Assembly (NCBI RefSeq): GCF_900102965.1
Contig: NZ_FNGM01000006.1
Location: 62,001-126,000, forward strand
Length of the DNA stretch: 64,000 nucleotides
Reading direction: 5' to 3'
Source: Paenibacillus jilunlii
Lineage (GTDB): Bacteria; Bacillota; Bacilli; Paenibacillales; Paenibacillaceae
Made by a program: the position numbers and the translations under genes. Shown piece by piece: positions 54,922 through 63,292 of this stretch. The notes below the pieces were generated by a model. The model made no database searches. It saw only the letters and a program-made list of their open reading frames with translations, and was not told the DNA's origin. The number at the start of each line of letters is the position of its first letter. Position 1 is the stretch's first letter.

Positions 54922-56306
54922 CAGCGGAAAGGGAACTTCATGCCTTTGCCGCCAAGACCCTTGAGCTGCTTCATGGCGTTTTTCTTGCCGCCCTTGCCTC
55001 CGCCGCCCATCATGCCGGAGAACTGCTTCATCATCTTCCGCATTTCATCGAACTGTTTGATGAGGCGGTTGACCTCCGCTACGTTGGTACCGCTGCCGGC
55101 GGCGATGCGCTTACGGCGGTTGTGGTTGATAATCTCCGGCTGGGCTTTCTCGGCCTTGGTCATGGAATGAACAATGGCTTCGACACGGCCCATCTGCTTA
55201 TCATCGACCTTGAGATCCTTCATGCCCTTGGCTTTGTTCATGCCAGGCAGCATGTCGAGAATCTGGTCGATCGGGCCAAGCTTCTTGACCTGATCCATCT
55301 GCTCAAGGAAATCATCGAACGTAAATTCCGCATTGCGCATCTTACGTTCCATTTCCTTCGCTTTTTCGGTATCGATATTGGCCTGGGCCTTCTCGATCAG
55401 CGACAGCATATCGCCCATTCCGAGAATCCGCGAGGCCATACGCTCCGGATGGAACGGCTCCAGCGCATCAATCTTCTCGCCTAGTGCAGCGAATTTGATT
55501 GGACAGCCGGTGACGGCTTTGACAGACAATGCAGCACCGCCGCGGGTATCGCCATCAAGCTTCGTCAGCACAACGCCGGTAAGCTCCAGCTGCTTGTTGA
55601 AGCTGTCCGCAACGTTGACGGCATCCTGACCGGTCATTGCATCAACGACCAACAGCACTTCGTCGGGATTAGTAACAGTGTGGATCTGCTTCAGCTCTTC
55701 CATCAGCTCTTCATCAATATGCAGACGGCCTGCGGTATCGATAATTACATAGTCCAGGTTATTGTCCTTCGCATGCTGAACAGCTTGTCTGGCGATTTCC
55801 ACCGGACTGGTCTGATCACCCAGCGTAAATACAGGAACCTTGATTTGTTCTCCCAGTATCTGCAGCTGCTTAATCGCAGCCGGGCGGTAAATATCTCCCG
55901 CTACGAGCAGCGGGCGGTGGTTGCCCTTCTGCAGCAGCTTAGCCAGCTTGCCTGAAGTGGTGGTCTTCCCTGCCCCTTGCAGACCAGCCATCATAATAAC
56001 AGTCGGCGGCTTGTTCGACTTGGCCAGCTTCGCCTGGCTTCCGCCCATCAGCTCGGTCAGTTCCTTGTTAACGATATCAATGATCACCATGCCGGGTGTA
56101 AAGCTGTCCATTACTTCCTTGCCAATGGACTTCTCCTTCACCTTGGACACGAAGTCCTTGACTACCTTGAAGTTAACATCGGCTTCCAGAAGCGCCAGCC
56201 GCACTTCACGCATGGCTTCGTTCACGTCATCTTCGGATACTTTACCTTTGCCGCGCAGTTTGCTGAACACATTCTGCAATCTTCCGGTTAAACCTTCAAA
56301 CGCCAT
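54921..56306 (-). CDS. ffh: Signal recognition particle protein Ffh
   Basis: Ffh binds signal sequences and SRP RNA. N domain, G domain with GLQGAGKTTTSGKLAKLL, DTAGR and TKLDGDTRGGAAL, and a Met-rich M domain with the RNA-binding SGTNVAEVNRLIKQF segment ending in a Gly/Lys-rich tail. 461 residues. It follows ylxM by 21 bases; its 3' end abuts the 57-bp tandem repeat. Confidence 0.97.
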   Translation of the reverse strand: MAFEGLTGRLQNVFSKLRGKGKVSEDDVNEAMREVRLALLEADVNFKVVKDFVSKVKEKSIGKEVMDSFTPGMVIIDIVNKELTELMGGSQAKLAKSNKPPTVIMMAGLQGAGKTTTSGKLAKLLQKGNHRPLLVAGDIYRPAAIKQLQILGEQIKVPVFTLGDQTSPVEIARQAVQHAKDNNLDYVIIDTAGRLHIDEELMEELKQIHTVTNPDEVLLVVDAMTGQDAVNVADSFNKQLELTGVVLTKLDGDTRGGAALSVKAVTGCPIKFAALGEKIDALEPFHPERMASRILGMGDMLSLIEKAQANIDTEKAKEMERKMRNAEFTFDDFLEQMDQVKKLGPIDQILDMLPGMNKAKGMKDLKVDDKQMGRVEAIVHSMTKAEKAQPEIINHNRRKRIAAGSGTNVAEVNRLIKQFDEMRKMMKQFSGMMGGGGKGGKKNAMKQLKGLGGKGMKFPFR

Positions 56307-56327
56307 AAGCAGCTTCCTCCCTTCATG

Positions 56328-56684
56328 CTACTCTAACCTCTGCAAATGATCCACGAGCTCCGTGAACCGCAGTGTATATTGCTCAGGCAGCATCCCATTC
56401 TCCGGCAGTCTGCGCAGTTCTTCTAAGTATTTGCTGCGGCTCTCATGCTTCTTGAGCAAACCCAGCTTCTCTTCATAATTCTCCAGCACCTGCTCGGCAC
56501 GCTTGATGTGCTCATACACGGCCTGGCGGCTGATCTCAAATTCAGCGGCGATTTCTCCCAGGGAGAAGTCATCGTGAAAATAATATTTAAGAAACGTTTG
56601 CTGCTTATCCGTAAGCAGCCGTTCATAAAAGGCAAATAACAAGTTAATCCGGTTGGTTTTCTCGAGCCTATTCTCCTGACTCAT
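56328..56684 (-). CDS. ylxM: YlxM/UPF0122 helix-turn-helix protein
   Basis: A 118-residue sigma-70 region-4-like helix-turn-helix protein (FSLGEIAAEFEISRQAVYEHIKRAE) encoded directly before ffh in Firmicutes; it has been linked to the SRP pathway. Start at ATG 56682-56684, 6 bases after AAGGGAGTG. Confidence 0.93.
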   Translation of the reverse strand: MSQENRLEKTNRINLLFAFYERLLTDKQQTFLKYYFHDDFSLGEIAAEFEISRQAVYEHIKRAEQVLENYEEKLGLLKKHESRSKYLEELRRLPENGMLPEQYTLRFTELVDHLQRLE

Positions 56685-56888
56685 TAAGGGCACTCCCTTC
56701 GTCAAGGAAAAACACTTTACAGCTTCACAACGTCCCTTATGATACCTAAAACAAAGAAAGATGTCAAGCCTTTTTGCTTGTCATCTTTTTCTTTGTCAAA
56801 CAGCAGCGGTTTTATCGTCCAATTCCCTTGAGACTCTATAGATTGAACTAACTTCTCTTCCGCCACTTTTCCCTGTTTGTATGCTATT

Positions 56889-57536
56889 TCAGTGAATAGG
56901 CAGCACGTAAAGAAGGACTACAAAAAAGTGAACAACCGTCCCTCCGAGCACAAACAAATGCCAGATCGCATGATGATAAGGAAATCCCCGCCACACATAA
57001 AAAACCGTTCCCAATGTATACAGCAGACCGCCAGCCAGCAGCAGCGTCATGCCCCCATCCGCCATCACCGCTGACAGCGGGTTCCAGGCAATGACAATCA
57101 TCCAGCCCATAGCGATGTAAAAAATGGTGGACATAAACAGGAACCTCTTGACGAAAAAGGCTTTGAAGAACACCCCGAACACCGCGACGCCCCAGGCAAT
57201 ACCGAACAGGGTCCAGCCGAGAGTCCCCCGGATTGCCACCAGCATAAACGGGGTGTAAGTACCGGCTATGAACAAGTAGATGGAGGAATGGTCCAGAAAT
57301 TCAAAGAAATCCTTTGCTTTTCCTTCCCTAAGACTATGCACCATTGTTGAATTAATATACAGCAGCAGCATAGTGGCGCCGTAAATGGAGAAACTGACCA
57401 CATGCCAGGCTGTACCGTTCCGTGCAGCGAAGACAACCAGCAACACCAGCGCAGCTATGCTTAAGACTACTCCAATCCCATGTGTTACCGCATTTGCAAC
57501 CTCTTCCTTGCGGCTGTATGTGTGTGTATTAGCCAT
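56889..57536 (-). CDS. Hemolysin III/YplQ-family membrane protein
   Basis: A 215-residue protein with seven predicted membrane helices and the family motifs VANAVTHGIG, SSIYLFIAGTYTPF and FPYHHAIWHLFVLGGTVVHFF, in which conserved His and Asp residues recall the PAQR/HlyIII fold. Start at ATG 57534-57536 with AAGGA 8 bases upstream. True haemolytic activity should not be assumed. Confidence 0.88.
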   Translation of the reverse strand: MANTHTYSRKEEVANAVTHGIGVVLSIAALVLLVVFAARNGTAWHVVSFSIYGATMLLLYINSTMVHSLREGKAKDFFEFLDHSSIYLFIAGTYTPFMLVAIRGTLGWTLFGIAWGVAVFGVFFKAFFVKRFLFMSTIFYIAMGWMIVIAWNPLSAVMADGGMTLLLAGGLLYTLGTVFYVWRGFPYHHAIWHLFVLGGTVVHFFVVLLYVLPIH

Positions 57537-57627
57537 CCCACTAATCCTTCCATTGTACGCTTTCCTTCTATTATATTCCCTTTGGCGAATACCTTCCACC
57601 CTGCTGAGGGTAGGACTCCTTAGCCGG

Positions 57628-59145
57628 CTACAGTTGATAAAGCTCTGTATATTTGGCTTCCAGATAATCGGCCAGATAATCAGGATTCAGCGGCTCACCT
57701 GTCACCTGCTCAATAATTTGCGATGGGGTCAGGCTTTGACCATAACGGTAGATTTTCTCCGTGAGCCATTCCTTGACCGGCAGCAGATTCCCGGCAGCAA
57801 TCAGATTCTCGAATTCCGGCAGCTCTTGGCGCAGCGTATTCAAAATTTGTGCGGCATACATATTCCCCAGCGAATAAGAGGCGAAATAACCGAAATCCCC
57901 GCCGGACCAGTGAACATCCTGCAGCACACCCAGCGCATTGCTTGGAGGTGTAATCCCAAGATACTCCTGATACTTGGCATTCCATACCCCAGGCAGATCT
58001 TTAACCTCCAGTCCTTCATTAAAAATCAGCTTCTCTATCTCATAACGGATGATGATATGCAGATTATAGGTCAGCTCGTCGGCTTCAATGCGGATAAAGG
58101 AATTCGCCACACTGTTGATCGCACGGTAGAAGTCCTCCACATCCACACCGGCAAGCTGCTCAGGAAAATGCTGCTGCAGATCGCCATAGTAGCGGTGCCA
58201 GAAGGCGCGGCTGCGGCCAATCATATTTTCCCATAGTCTGGACTGGGATTCATGGATGCCCATAGAAGCGCCCTGAGCCAGCGGTGTACCGACAAGCTCC
58301 TTACTGATGTTCTGTTCATAGAGTGCATGCCCGCCTTCGTGCAGCGAGCTGAATACTGCGCTTGTGACATTGTCCTGCAAGTAGTTGGTTGTGATGCGGA
58401 CATCCCCCGGATTGAGTCCCGTAGCGAACGGATGGACACTCTCGTCCAGGCGTCCGGCTTCAAAGTCAAAACCCATTTGCTTAAGAAGGAACAAACCGAA
58501 CTTCTCCTGCTGCTCCTTCGGAAAGACCTGGGCAAGAAACTCCGTATCGGGCTTGTTCGGCGAAGCCGAAATAGCCTCCACAAGCGGAACGAGGCGGCTG
58601 CGCAGACGGCCGAATATGTCGTCCAGCTTCTCTACCGTCAGATCAGGCTCGTACATGTCAAGCAGGGTGTCATAACGGGAGTCTTTTACCCCCCAATGGT
58701 CGATGAACTCCTGTGTAAAGGCTACGATTTTGCTCAAATAAGGCTCAAAGGAATTAAAATCACCGCTTTCCTTGGCTTCCTCCCAAATGGTCTGCGCATG
58801 GGCGGTGAGTACGGAATACTCCTCGTAGCTTTTGGCAGGTATGCTCTGGCTGCGCTCATACTCCTTGCGGCAATCCTTGACGATTTTATTCTGGACGTCG
58901 CTTAACTGATTCATGACCTCCGGGCGGCTGAAAAATTGTGTGAACTCGCCCATTTCAGTTGAAGTCTGCAGTCTGAAGATTTCCCCGCTGATGAGCCCGA
59001 TAGTATTGGAACGGGTCTCTACACCTTTGCGCGGCGCCCCTGTCCGCAAATCCCAATGCAGCAGGCCTATCGCCTCTGTGAATCCGCTAAGTTTGGATAA
59101 TAGCCCGCTGAATTTCTCCCACTCTTCCTTGACCAGTTGTTCCAT
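57628..59145 (-). CDS. M32-family (Taq-type) metallocarboxypeptidase
   Basis: A 505-residue zinc carboxypeptidase. The HExxH motif is HEGGH in SSLHEGGHALYEQN, and the family segments GIHESQSRLWENMIGRS and ADELTYNLHIIIRYEIE are present. Normal length for the family (B. subtilis YpwA). The region upstream (59146-59481) is shared with the divergent carbonic anhydrase gene. Confidence 0.95.
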   Translation of the reverse strand: MEQLVKEEWEKFSGLLSKLSGFTEAIGLLHWDLRTGAPRKGVETRSNTIGLISGEIFRLQTSTEMGEFTQFFSRPEVMNQLSDVQNKIVKDCRKEYERSQSIPAKSYEEYSVLTAHAQTIWEEAKESGDFNSFEPYLSKIVAFTQEFIDHWGVKDSRYDTLLDMYEPDLTVEKLDDIFGRLRSRLVPLVEAISASPNKPDTEFLAQVFPKEQQEKFGLFLLKQMGFDFEAGRLDESVHPFATGLNPGDVRITTNYLQDNVTSAVFSSLHEGGHALYEQNISKELVGTPLAQGASMGIHESQSRLWENMIGRSRAFWHRYYGDLQQHFPEQLAGVDVEDFYRAINSVANSFIRIEADELTYNLHIIIRYEIEKLIFNEGLEVKDLPGVWNAKYQEYLGITPPSNALGVLQDVHWSGGDFGYFASYSLGNMYAAQILNTLRQELPEFENLIAAGNLLPVKEWLTEKIYRYGQSLTPSQIIEQVTGEPLNPDYLADYLEAKYTELYQL

Positions 59146-59481
59146 GGCCCAACACCCGCTTTCTCTATTTTTACCAGCTCCTCTTGATGATACTTTTTTA
59201 AATCAGTATAATCAACTTCAGAAGAATATATCTTCAATTTGAAATATTGGGGCGCCACTGTGTCCCAGCAGGCTGCCGGAACGCTGTGTAGCGTGTCTAG
59301 ACGCAGCATGTAAACATCTTTTTTCGCGACTGGATGTGCGAAATGTGTCTTAAGGGAGTATATTAAGAGTTAGCAAGTACGGGGCAGGATGCTCCCGAAA
59401 CTAAGCGTGTGCTTTTGAAGCAAGTTTTGCGAAGTGAATCCGGGTATCTATGCTATCAAAACTTTTAGGAGGCTGCAGGTC
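59146..59481. other. Divergent intergenic region between M32 peptidase and carbonic anhydrase
   Basis: 336 bases with no gene. The right part (59403-59472) is the structured leader listed next. An AGTATATTAAG block near 59355 could be a -10 for the + gene, but no matching -35 is seen. Confidence 0.5.
59403..59472 (+). promoter_or_regulatory. Conserved 5' leader motif, copy A
   Basis: AAGCGTGTGCTTTTGAAGCAAGTTTT begins a segment ending in CAAAACTTTTAGGAGG. A small hairpin TGCTT-TTG-AAGCA is followed by AAGTTTT, which can pair with AAAACTT just before the ribosome binding site. Copy B at 60210-60281 has the same plan. Confidence 0.55.
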
Positions 59482-60048
59482 ATGAGTCAAGTCACAGATA
59501 TTATGGAGTTTAACAAAAAATTCGTCGAACAAAAAGAATACGAAGCTTATCTGACCAGCCGCTTTCCCGACAAAAAGATGCTGATCATCACCTGCATGGA
59601 CACACGGCTCGTGGAGCTTTTGCCCAAGGCTATGAATTTCAAGAACGGGGACGTCAAAATCATCAAAAATGCCGGTGCGGTCATTTCCCAGCCTTTTGGA
59701 AGCGTAATGCGCAGTGTGATGGTAGCCCTGTATGAGCTGGATGCGGATGAGGTCATTGTCGTCGGGCACTATGAATGCGGGATGGCCTCGCTGAACGCTG
59801 ACAGAATGATCAATTCCATTAAAGAACGCGGGGTTTCCGATGAGGTCCTCTCCACTTTGGAGAATTCGGGCATTAAACTGACCAAGTGGCTGCGCGGGTT
59901 TGACAATGTGGAAGAAGGGGTAATTCAGACTGTGGAGCTGATTAAGCGCCATCCTTTACTCCCCCCAAACGTACCTATTCACGGCATGATCATCGATCCG
60001 GCCACCGGAGCGCTTGAGCTGGTGTCTGACGGGTATGCGGAGAACTAG
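59482..60048 (+). CDS. Beta-class carbonic anhydrase
   Basis: A 188-residue beta-carbonic anhydrase. Zinc ligands Cys38 (CMDTR, with Asp40 and Arg42), His96 and Cys99 (GHYECGM) are present. It interconverts CO2 and bicarbonate in the cytoplasm. Start at ATG 59482 with AGGAGG 9 bases upstream; similar to YtiB-type enzymes of Bacillus. Confidence 0.93.
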   Translation: MSQVTDIMEFNKKFVEQKEYEAYLTSRFPDKKMLIITCMDTRLVELLPKAMNFKNGDVKIIKNAGAVISQPFGSVMRSVMVALYELDADEVIVVGHYECGMASLNADRMINSIKERGVSDEVLSTLENSGIKLTKWLRGFDNVEEGVIQTVELIKRHPLLPPNVPIHGMIIDPATGALELVSDGYAEN

Positions 60049-60073
60049 GCAACTCTCTGAAAAACTGCTGTGG

Positions 60074-60103
60074 CGCGGATCTTTAGGTCCGCGTCTTTTT
60101 TTT
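60074..60103 (+). terminator. Terminator of the carbonic anhydrase gene
   Basis: CGCGGA/TCCGCG stem with an 8-base loop followed by GTC and eight T residues, 26 bases after the stop. Confidence 0.8.
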
Positions 60104-60209
60104 GCCCTCATCCTCATCCTCATCCACTTCCTGTAAACCAACAATTGTGATATTTCAATTTGAAACTTTCTGTCGTGTGCTGCGTATTACCGGGCAGATA
60201 CACAAAACC

Positions 60210-60281
60210 AAGCGCATGCTCCCGAAGCAAGTTTATACGATACCGTTTCTGGAAGCAGATGCTAACAAAACTTATAGGAGG
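60210..60281 (+). promoter_or_regulatory. Conserved 5' leader motif, copy B
   Basis: AAGCGCATGCTCCCGAAGCAAGTTT starts a 72-base segment that ends AACAAAACTTATAGGAGG. The TGCT...AGCA hairpin and the AAGTTT/AAACTT pairing of copy A are both kept although the loops differ, which argues for conserved RNA structure. Confidence 0.55.
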
Positions 60282-60294
60282 GTACTTGTACTCA

Positions 60295-60732
60295 ATGAAA
60301 CCAATGAAACGTGTAATGATGATTCTCATGGCCTTTACCCTGTTCTTCGCAGTCACCGCTCCTGACTTTGCGGATGCTAGACGTGGAGGGGGCGGCTTTA
60401 AGTCCGGAACCCGCGGGTACACCACTACGCCGAAGAAATCAACCACAAATAACGTGAAACAAAGCGATAGCAGCACAGGAACAAAAGCCGGCACCGCCTC
60501 CAAAGCAAACCGTGGATTTTTCAGCGGCGGCAGCTTAATGAAAGGCCTGATGATCGGCGGGATTGCCGGCTTCCTCTTCGGCAGCATGTTCGCCGGGATG
60601 GGCGCCTTCGGGAACCTGCTTGGCTTCGCCGTCAATATGCTGGCCATCTACCTGGTCGTAATGCTGATTATGTCCTTCTTCCGCCGCAGAAAGGAACGGC
60701 GCAGACTTCAGGAACGGGATGGTCGATACTAA
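60295..60732 (+). CDS. Signal-peptide membrane protein resembling the N-terminal part of Tim44-like proteins
   Basis: A 145-residue protein: an N-terminal signal sequence ending near TAPDFADA, a Gly/Arg/Thr/Ser-rich segment (RRGGGGFKSG), a Gly-rich helix (GLMIGGIAGFLFGSMFAG) and a second hydrophobic helix before a basic tail. This layout resembles the start of bacterial Tim44-domain proteins but the Tim44 domain itself is absent. ATG 60295 is 12 bases from AGGAGGG; a TTG at 60286 is an alternative. Confidence 0.7.
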   Translation: MKPMKRVMMILMAFTLFFAVTAPDFADARRGGGGFKSGTRGYTTTPKKSTTNNVKQSDSSTGTKAGTASKANRGFFSGGSLMKGLMIGGIAGFLFGSMFAGMGAFGNLLGFAVNMLAIYLVVMLIMSFFRRRKERRRLQERDGRY

Positions 60733-61021
60733 TATGGCATTGACTGTTCTAAGCATGGACGAGATCATTAACGCTATCTGCCTGCATATGGCCGAACGCA
60801 AGGGCGTCCGGGTGCAGGAGGTCCAGGTGGAGCTTAGCTGGGAGGAAGACACAGGCTATACTGCAGAGGTGTGGGTCCAGGGCCGGAGCCAGTATCTGGT
60901 CGAGTCCAATATGATCGAAGCAGTCCTCCGCTATTTGCACAGTGAGTATGGCATCCGTGCTTACCGTGAGGATGTGCGGCTGGAACTGGACGAGGAGATT
61001 ACAGCGGTTGTGAATACGTAA
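60719..61021 (+). CDS. YxcD/DUF2653-like protein
   Basis: A 100-residue protein with the pattern MDEIINAICLHMAERKGVRVQEVQVEL and AVLRYLHSEYGI seen in YxcD-type proteins of Bacillus. Its function is unknown. The ATG lies inside the previous gene (14-base overlap) with AGGA 5 bases upstream; an ATG at 60734 is possible. The overlap suggests coupling with the preceding membrane protein. Confidence 0.75.
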   Translation: MVDTNMALTVLSMDEIINAICLHMAERKGVRVQEVQVELSWEEDTGYTAEVWVQGRSQYLVESNMIEAVLRYLHSEYGIRAYREDVRLELDEEITAVVNT

Positions 61022-61037
61022 ATAGTTCTGCACAAGA

Positions 61038-61070
61038 AACTGTCCGGCTATCGCAGCGGACAGTTTTTTT
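61038..61070 (+). terminator. Terminator after the yxcD-like gene
   Basis: AACTGTCC/GGACAGTT 8-bp stem with an 11-base loop, followed by seven T residues. Confidence 0.85.
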
Positions 61071-61266
61071 GTATTGTCTATGGTTTACCCTCATTCTGAG
61101 AAATAGGGTAGATTTCCCTATACTGGTTCGATCATGCCGCCTGTCTCCGGTTCATCCAATCAGGCCAAATTTAGGATCGGATACACGGGTGATATTAAGC
61201 GCATTCTAAACTAGGTTTTCCAAACCGTTACCTTGAGCAGCAACTTTTGAAAGGTGTGTGTCGCCA

Positions 61267-61800
61267 ATGAGCCGCAGCATGACATTTCTGATCGCCCGCC
61301 ACGGGCTGGCCACAGGGAATCAAACGGATGCGCCTTTAAGTCCGGTTGGGCTAGGTCAAGCCGAACAATTGGCCGACTGGTTAGCCGGGATGGAGAATGT
61401 CCACATTGACAGGTTTCTGTCCAGTCCTTATAGGAGAGCCTGGCAAACTGCCGAGATCATTGAGAAAAGGCTGTCTATTAAGCTTGAACAGGCAGACTGC
61501 CGTCTGAAGGAGAAGGGAGTCCTAGGCTTTGACGAAGAAGAGACTGACGAAGAAGTGCTTAGCCGAGTGACAAGGCTGGCGGAAGAATTACTTGAAAGCG
61601 ATTCTCAGACCGTGCTGCTTGTTACACACCGGTTGACGATGACGCTTCTTATGAACCGGTATGATCCAAGCTTCACACTGGAGCAGGGACGCCACATCAC
61701 CAACCCTGATCTTTATGAACTGAAGTTTACTCATGGCAATGGACATGTGAAGCGGTTATTGATTGCTGTGCCGCACCAAGCCGAATCAGTCCAAATTTAA
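61267..61800 (+). CDS. Histidine phosphatase (phosphoglycerate mutase-like)
   Basis: A 177-residue member of the histidine phosphatase superfamily. The phosphohistidine motif is ARHGLATGN near the N-terminus; SSPYRRAWQTA and the second catalytic His in LLVTHRLTMTL follow. It is short and lacks features that would fix the substrate. ATG 61267 was preferred over GTG 61258. The stop is 14 bases before the next gene. Confidence 0.85.
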   Translation: MSRSMTFLIARHGLATGNQTDAPLSPVGLGQAEQLADWLAGMENVHIDRFLSSPYRRAWQTAEIIEKRLSIKLEQADCRLKEKGVLGFDEEETDEEVLSRVTRLAEELLESDSQTVLLVTHRLTMTLLMNRYDPSFTLEQGRHITNPDLYELKFTHGNGHVKRLLIAVPHQAESVQI

Positions 61801-61814
61801 GGAGGAGATTGTCC

Positions 61815-63227
61815 ATGCAAGGATTACTCGAAAGAAACCGGATTACAACGGTTATGAACCCCGATATCTCGAATATGACAGCCTGTATCGAAAATGTAAA
61901 AAGAGCAGTGCTTCTAAATCTTCAAGGGCCACTGGACCCTACGGACTACAATCAATTAAGAGGCCGGCTATACGCGGCCAAGGACAAGCTTCCGAGAATG
62001 TATCAGCAGACTGTAGCCATTCCCTTTATTCTGGCGCTTGACGAGTTGGGACAGCAAGGATTCTCCGATCTGGTCGCCCGGGACCCGCAAAGAAACGGCA
62101 TTGCCCGGCTTATGCTGGATATTGCCCATTGTATTCTACAGAATGGCGAAGGCTACAATGCGCTGGCAACCGATGCTTTCCAGGAAATTGTCAGCGACCT
62201 TTATGACGGCTTTCTCAGCGCAGAGGATCGTGTCGGCATTAAGCTGCCGGATCTCAGCGTAATTCCCGCCCTTGTAAAATGGGGAGAGCCGGACAGCGGC
62301 CCTTATACCTGGCCTTCAGATGCCACAGTTGCTTTCAATGCCGGCGCTGCACTCGTAAACCTCCCTCCCGCTAATGCGTTCAGCGGACTATTAGCCTGGT
62401 CAAGCATTCCGCATGAAGTCTGCGGCCATGATATCCTTCATGCCGATCTCGGCCTGATGGAGGAGCTGTCCAGAATGGTCAATATCCGGCTGACTGAAGC
62501 TAACATTGGCAGCGGTCTGCCGGAGTATTGGGCCTCACGCATCGATGAGACTGCCGCCGATGTGCTCGGTGTACTGAATCTTGGACCAGCCGCAGCTATT
62601 GGCCTTGTCGGTTACTTCCGCGGCATGAACGCCGCCTTCTCCGGTCAGGCAAAGCTGCGCAATGCCGGACCGTCCCGTGATCCGCATGCGGCGGATATTC
62701 TGCGCGGTTACCTGAGCGCCTATGCCACCGCACTGCTGAAGTTTGATCAGGCAGAAGCCTGGAGCAAAATGATCGAGGCGGAAACCGACAAGGATTTGAC
62801 CGGTATTGAAATTGACGGCATCGCTGTGGACGCCGCAGCCGCGAAGCGTTCTGCGCAAATTGTCGCCACAACCATCATGACCGAAAAGCTGCACAGTCTG
62901 GAGAATCACAGCCTGAATGAAATCCAGAACTGGAGCAACAATGATGAGAATATCGCCTCTTCCCTGCGTATTCTGCTGCAGACTACCGGCTCGCTCAAAG
63001 AGGAATACCGGTCGGGATACTATGCAGCACATGTAGTGGCAGCAGCGGTGACAGCTGGATTGTCCGCTCATAGCGATCTGGACATCATTTTCAACCGGAT
63101 GCAATCTTTGCTCAAAATCATGCACGATACAAACCCTGCCTGGGGGCCGCTCTTCGTACAGCATCCGGGCGATATCACACGCCACCTGCTTTACTATCCA
63201 GCCGCACCGGAAGAATTGTTCCTCTAA
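61815..63227 (+). CDS. Unknown protein with HExxGH and DExxAD metal-binding-type motifs
   Basis: A 470-residue soluble protein of no family I recognise. HEVCGHDILHAD (His200, Glu201, His205) matches the HExxGH motif of dipeptidyl-peptidase III (M49), and DETAAD (Glu245) 40 residues later resembles the second M49 motif ExxAE/D. The rest does not look like M49, and it is much shorter than that family. A zinc hydrolase is plausible. ATG 61815 has AAGGAGG 9 bases upstream. Confidence 0.6.
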   Translation: MQGLLERNRITTVMNPDISNMTACIENVKRAVLLNLQGPLDPTDYNQLRGRLYAAKDKLPRMYQQTVAIPFILALDELGQQGFSDLVARDPQRNGIARLMLDIAHCILQNGEGYNALATDAFQEIVSDLYDGFLSAEDRVGIKLPDLSVIPALVKWGEPDSGPYTWPSDATVAFNAGAALVNLPPANAFSGLLAWSSIPHEVCGHDILHADLGLMEELSRMVNIRLTEANIGSGLPEYWASRIDETAADVLGVLNLGPAAAIGLVGYFRGMNAAFSGQAKLRNAGPSRDPHAADILRGYLSAYATALLKFDQAEAWSKMIEAETDKDLTGIEIDGIAVDAAAAKRSAQIVATTIMTEKLHSLENHSLNEIQNWSNNDENIASSLRILLQTTGSLKEEYRSGYYAAHVVAAAVTAGLSAHSDLDIIFNRMQSLLKIMHDTNPAWGPLFVQHPGDITRHLLYYPAAPEELFL

Positions 63228-63230
63228 CTC

Positions 63231-63263
63231 AAAGGGATGACCCCGCCGCGGGTCATCCCTTTT
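63231..63263. terminator. Bidirectional terminator between convergent genes
   Basis: AAAGGGATGACCC pairs with GGGTCATCCCTTT over 13 bp with a short loop; T-rich sequence follows in both directions. Confidence 0.85.
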
Positions 63264-63292
63264 CCACTTAAAAATATCCCGATTGATGTCTC

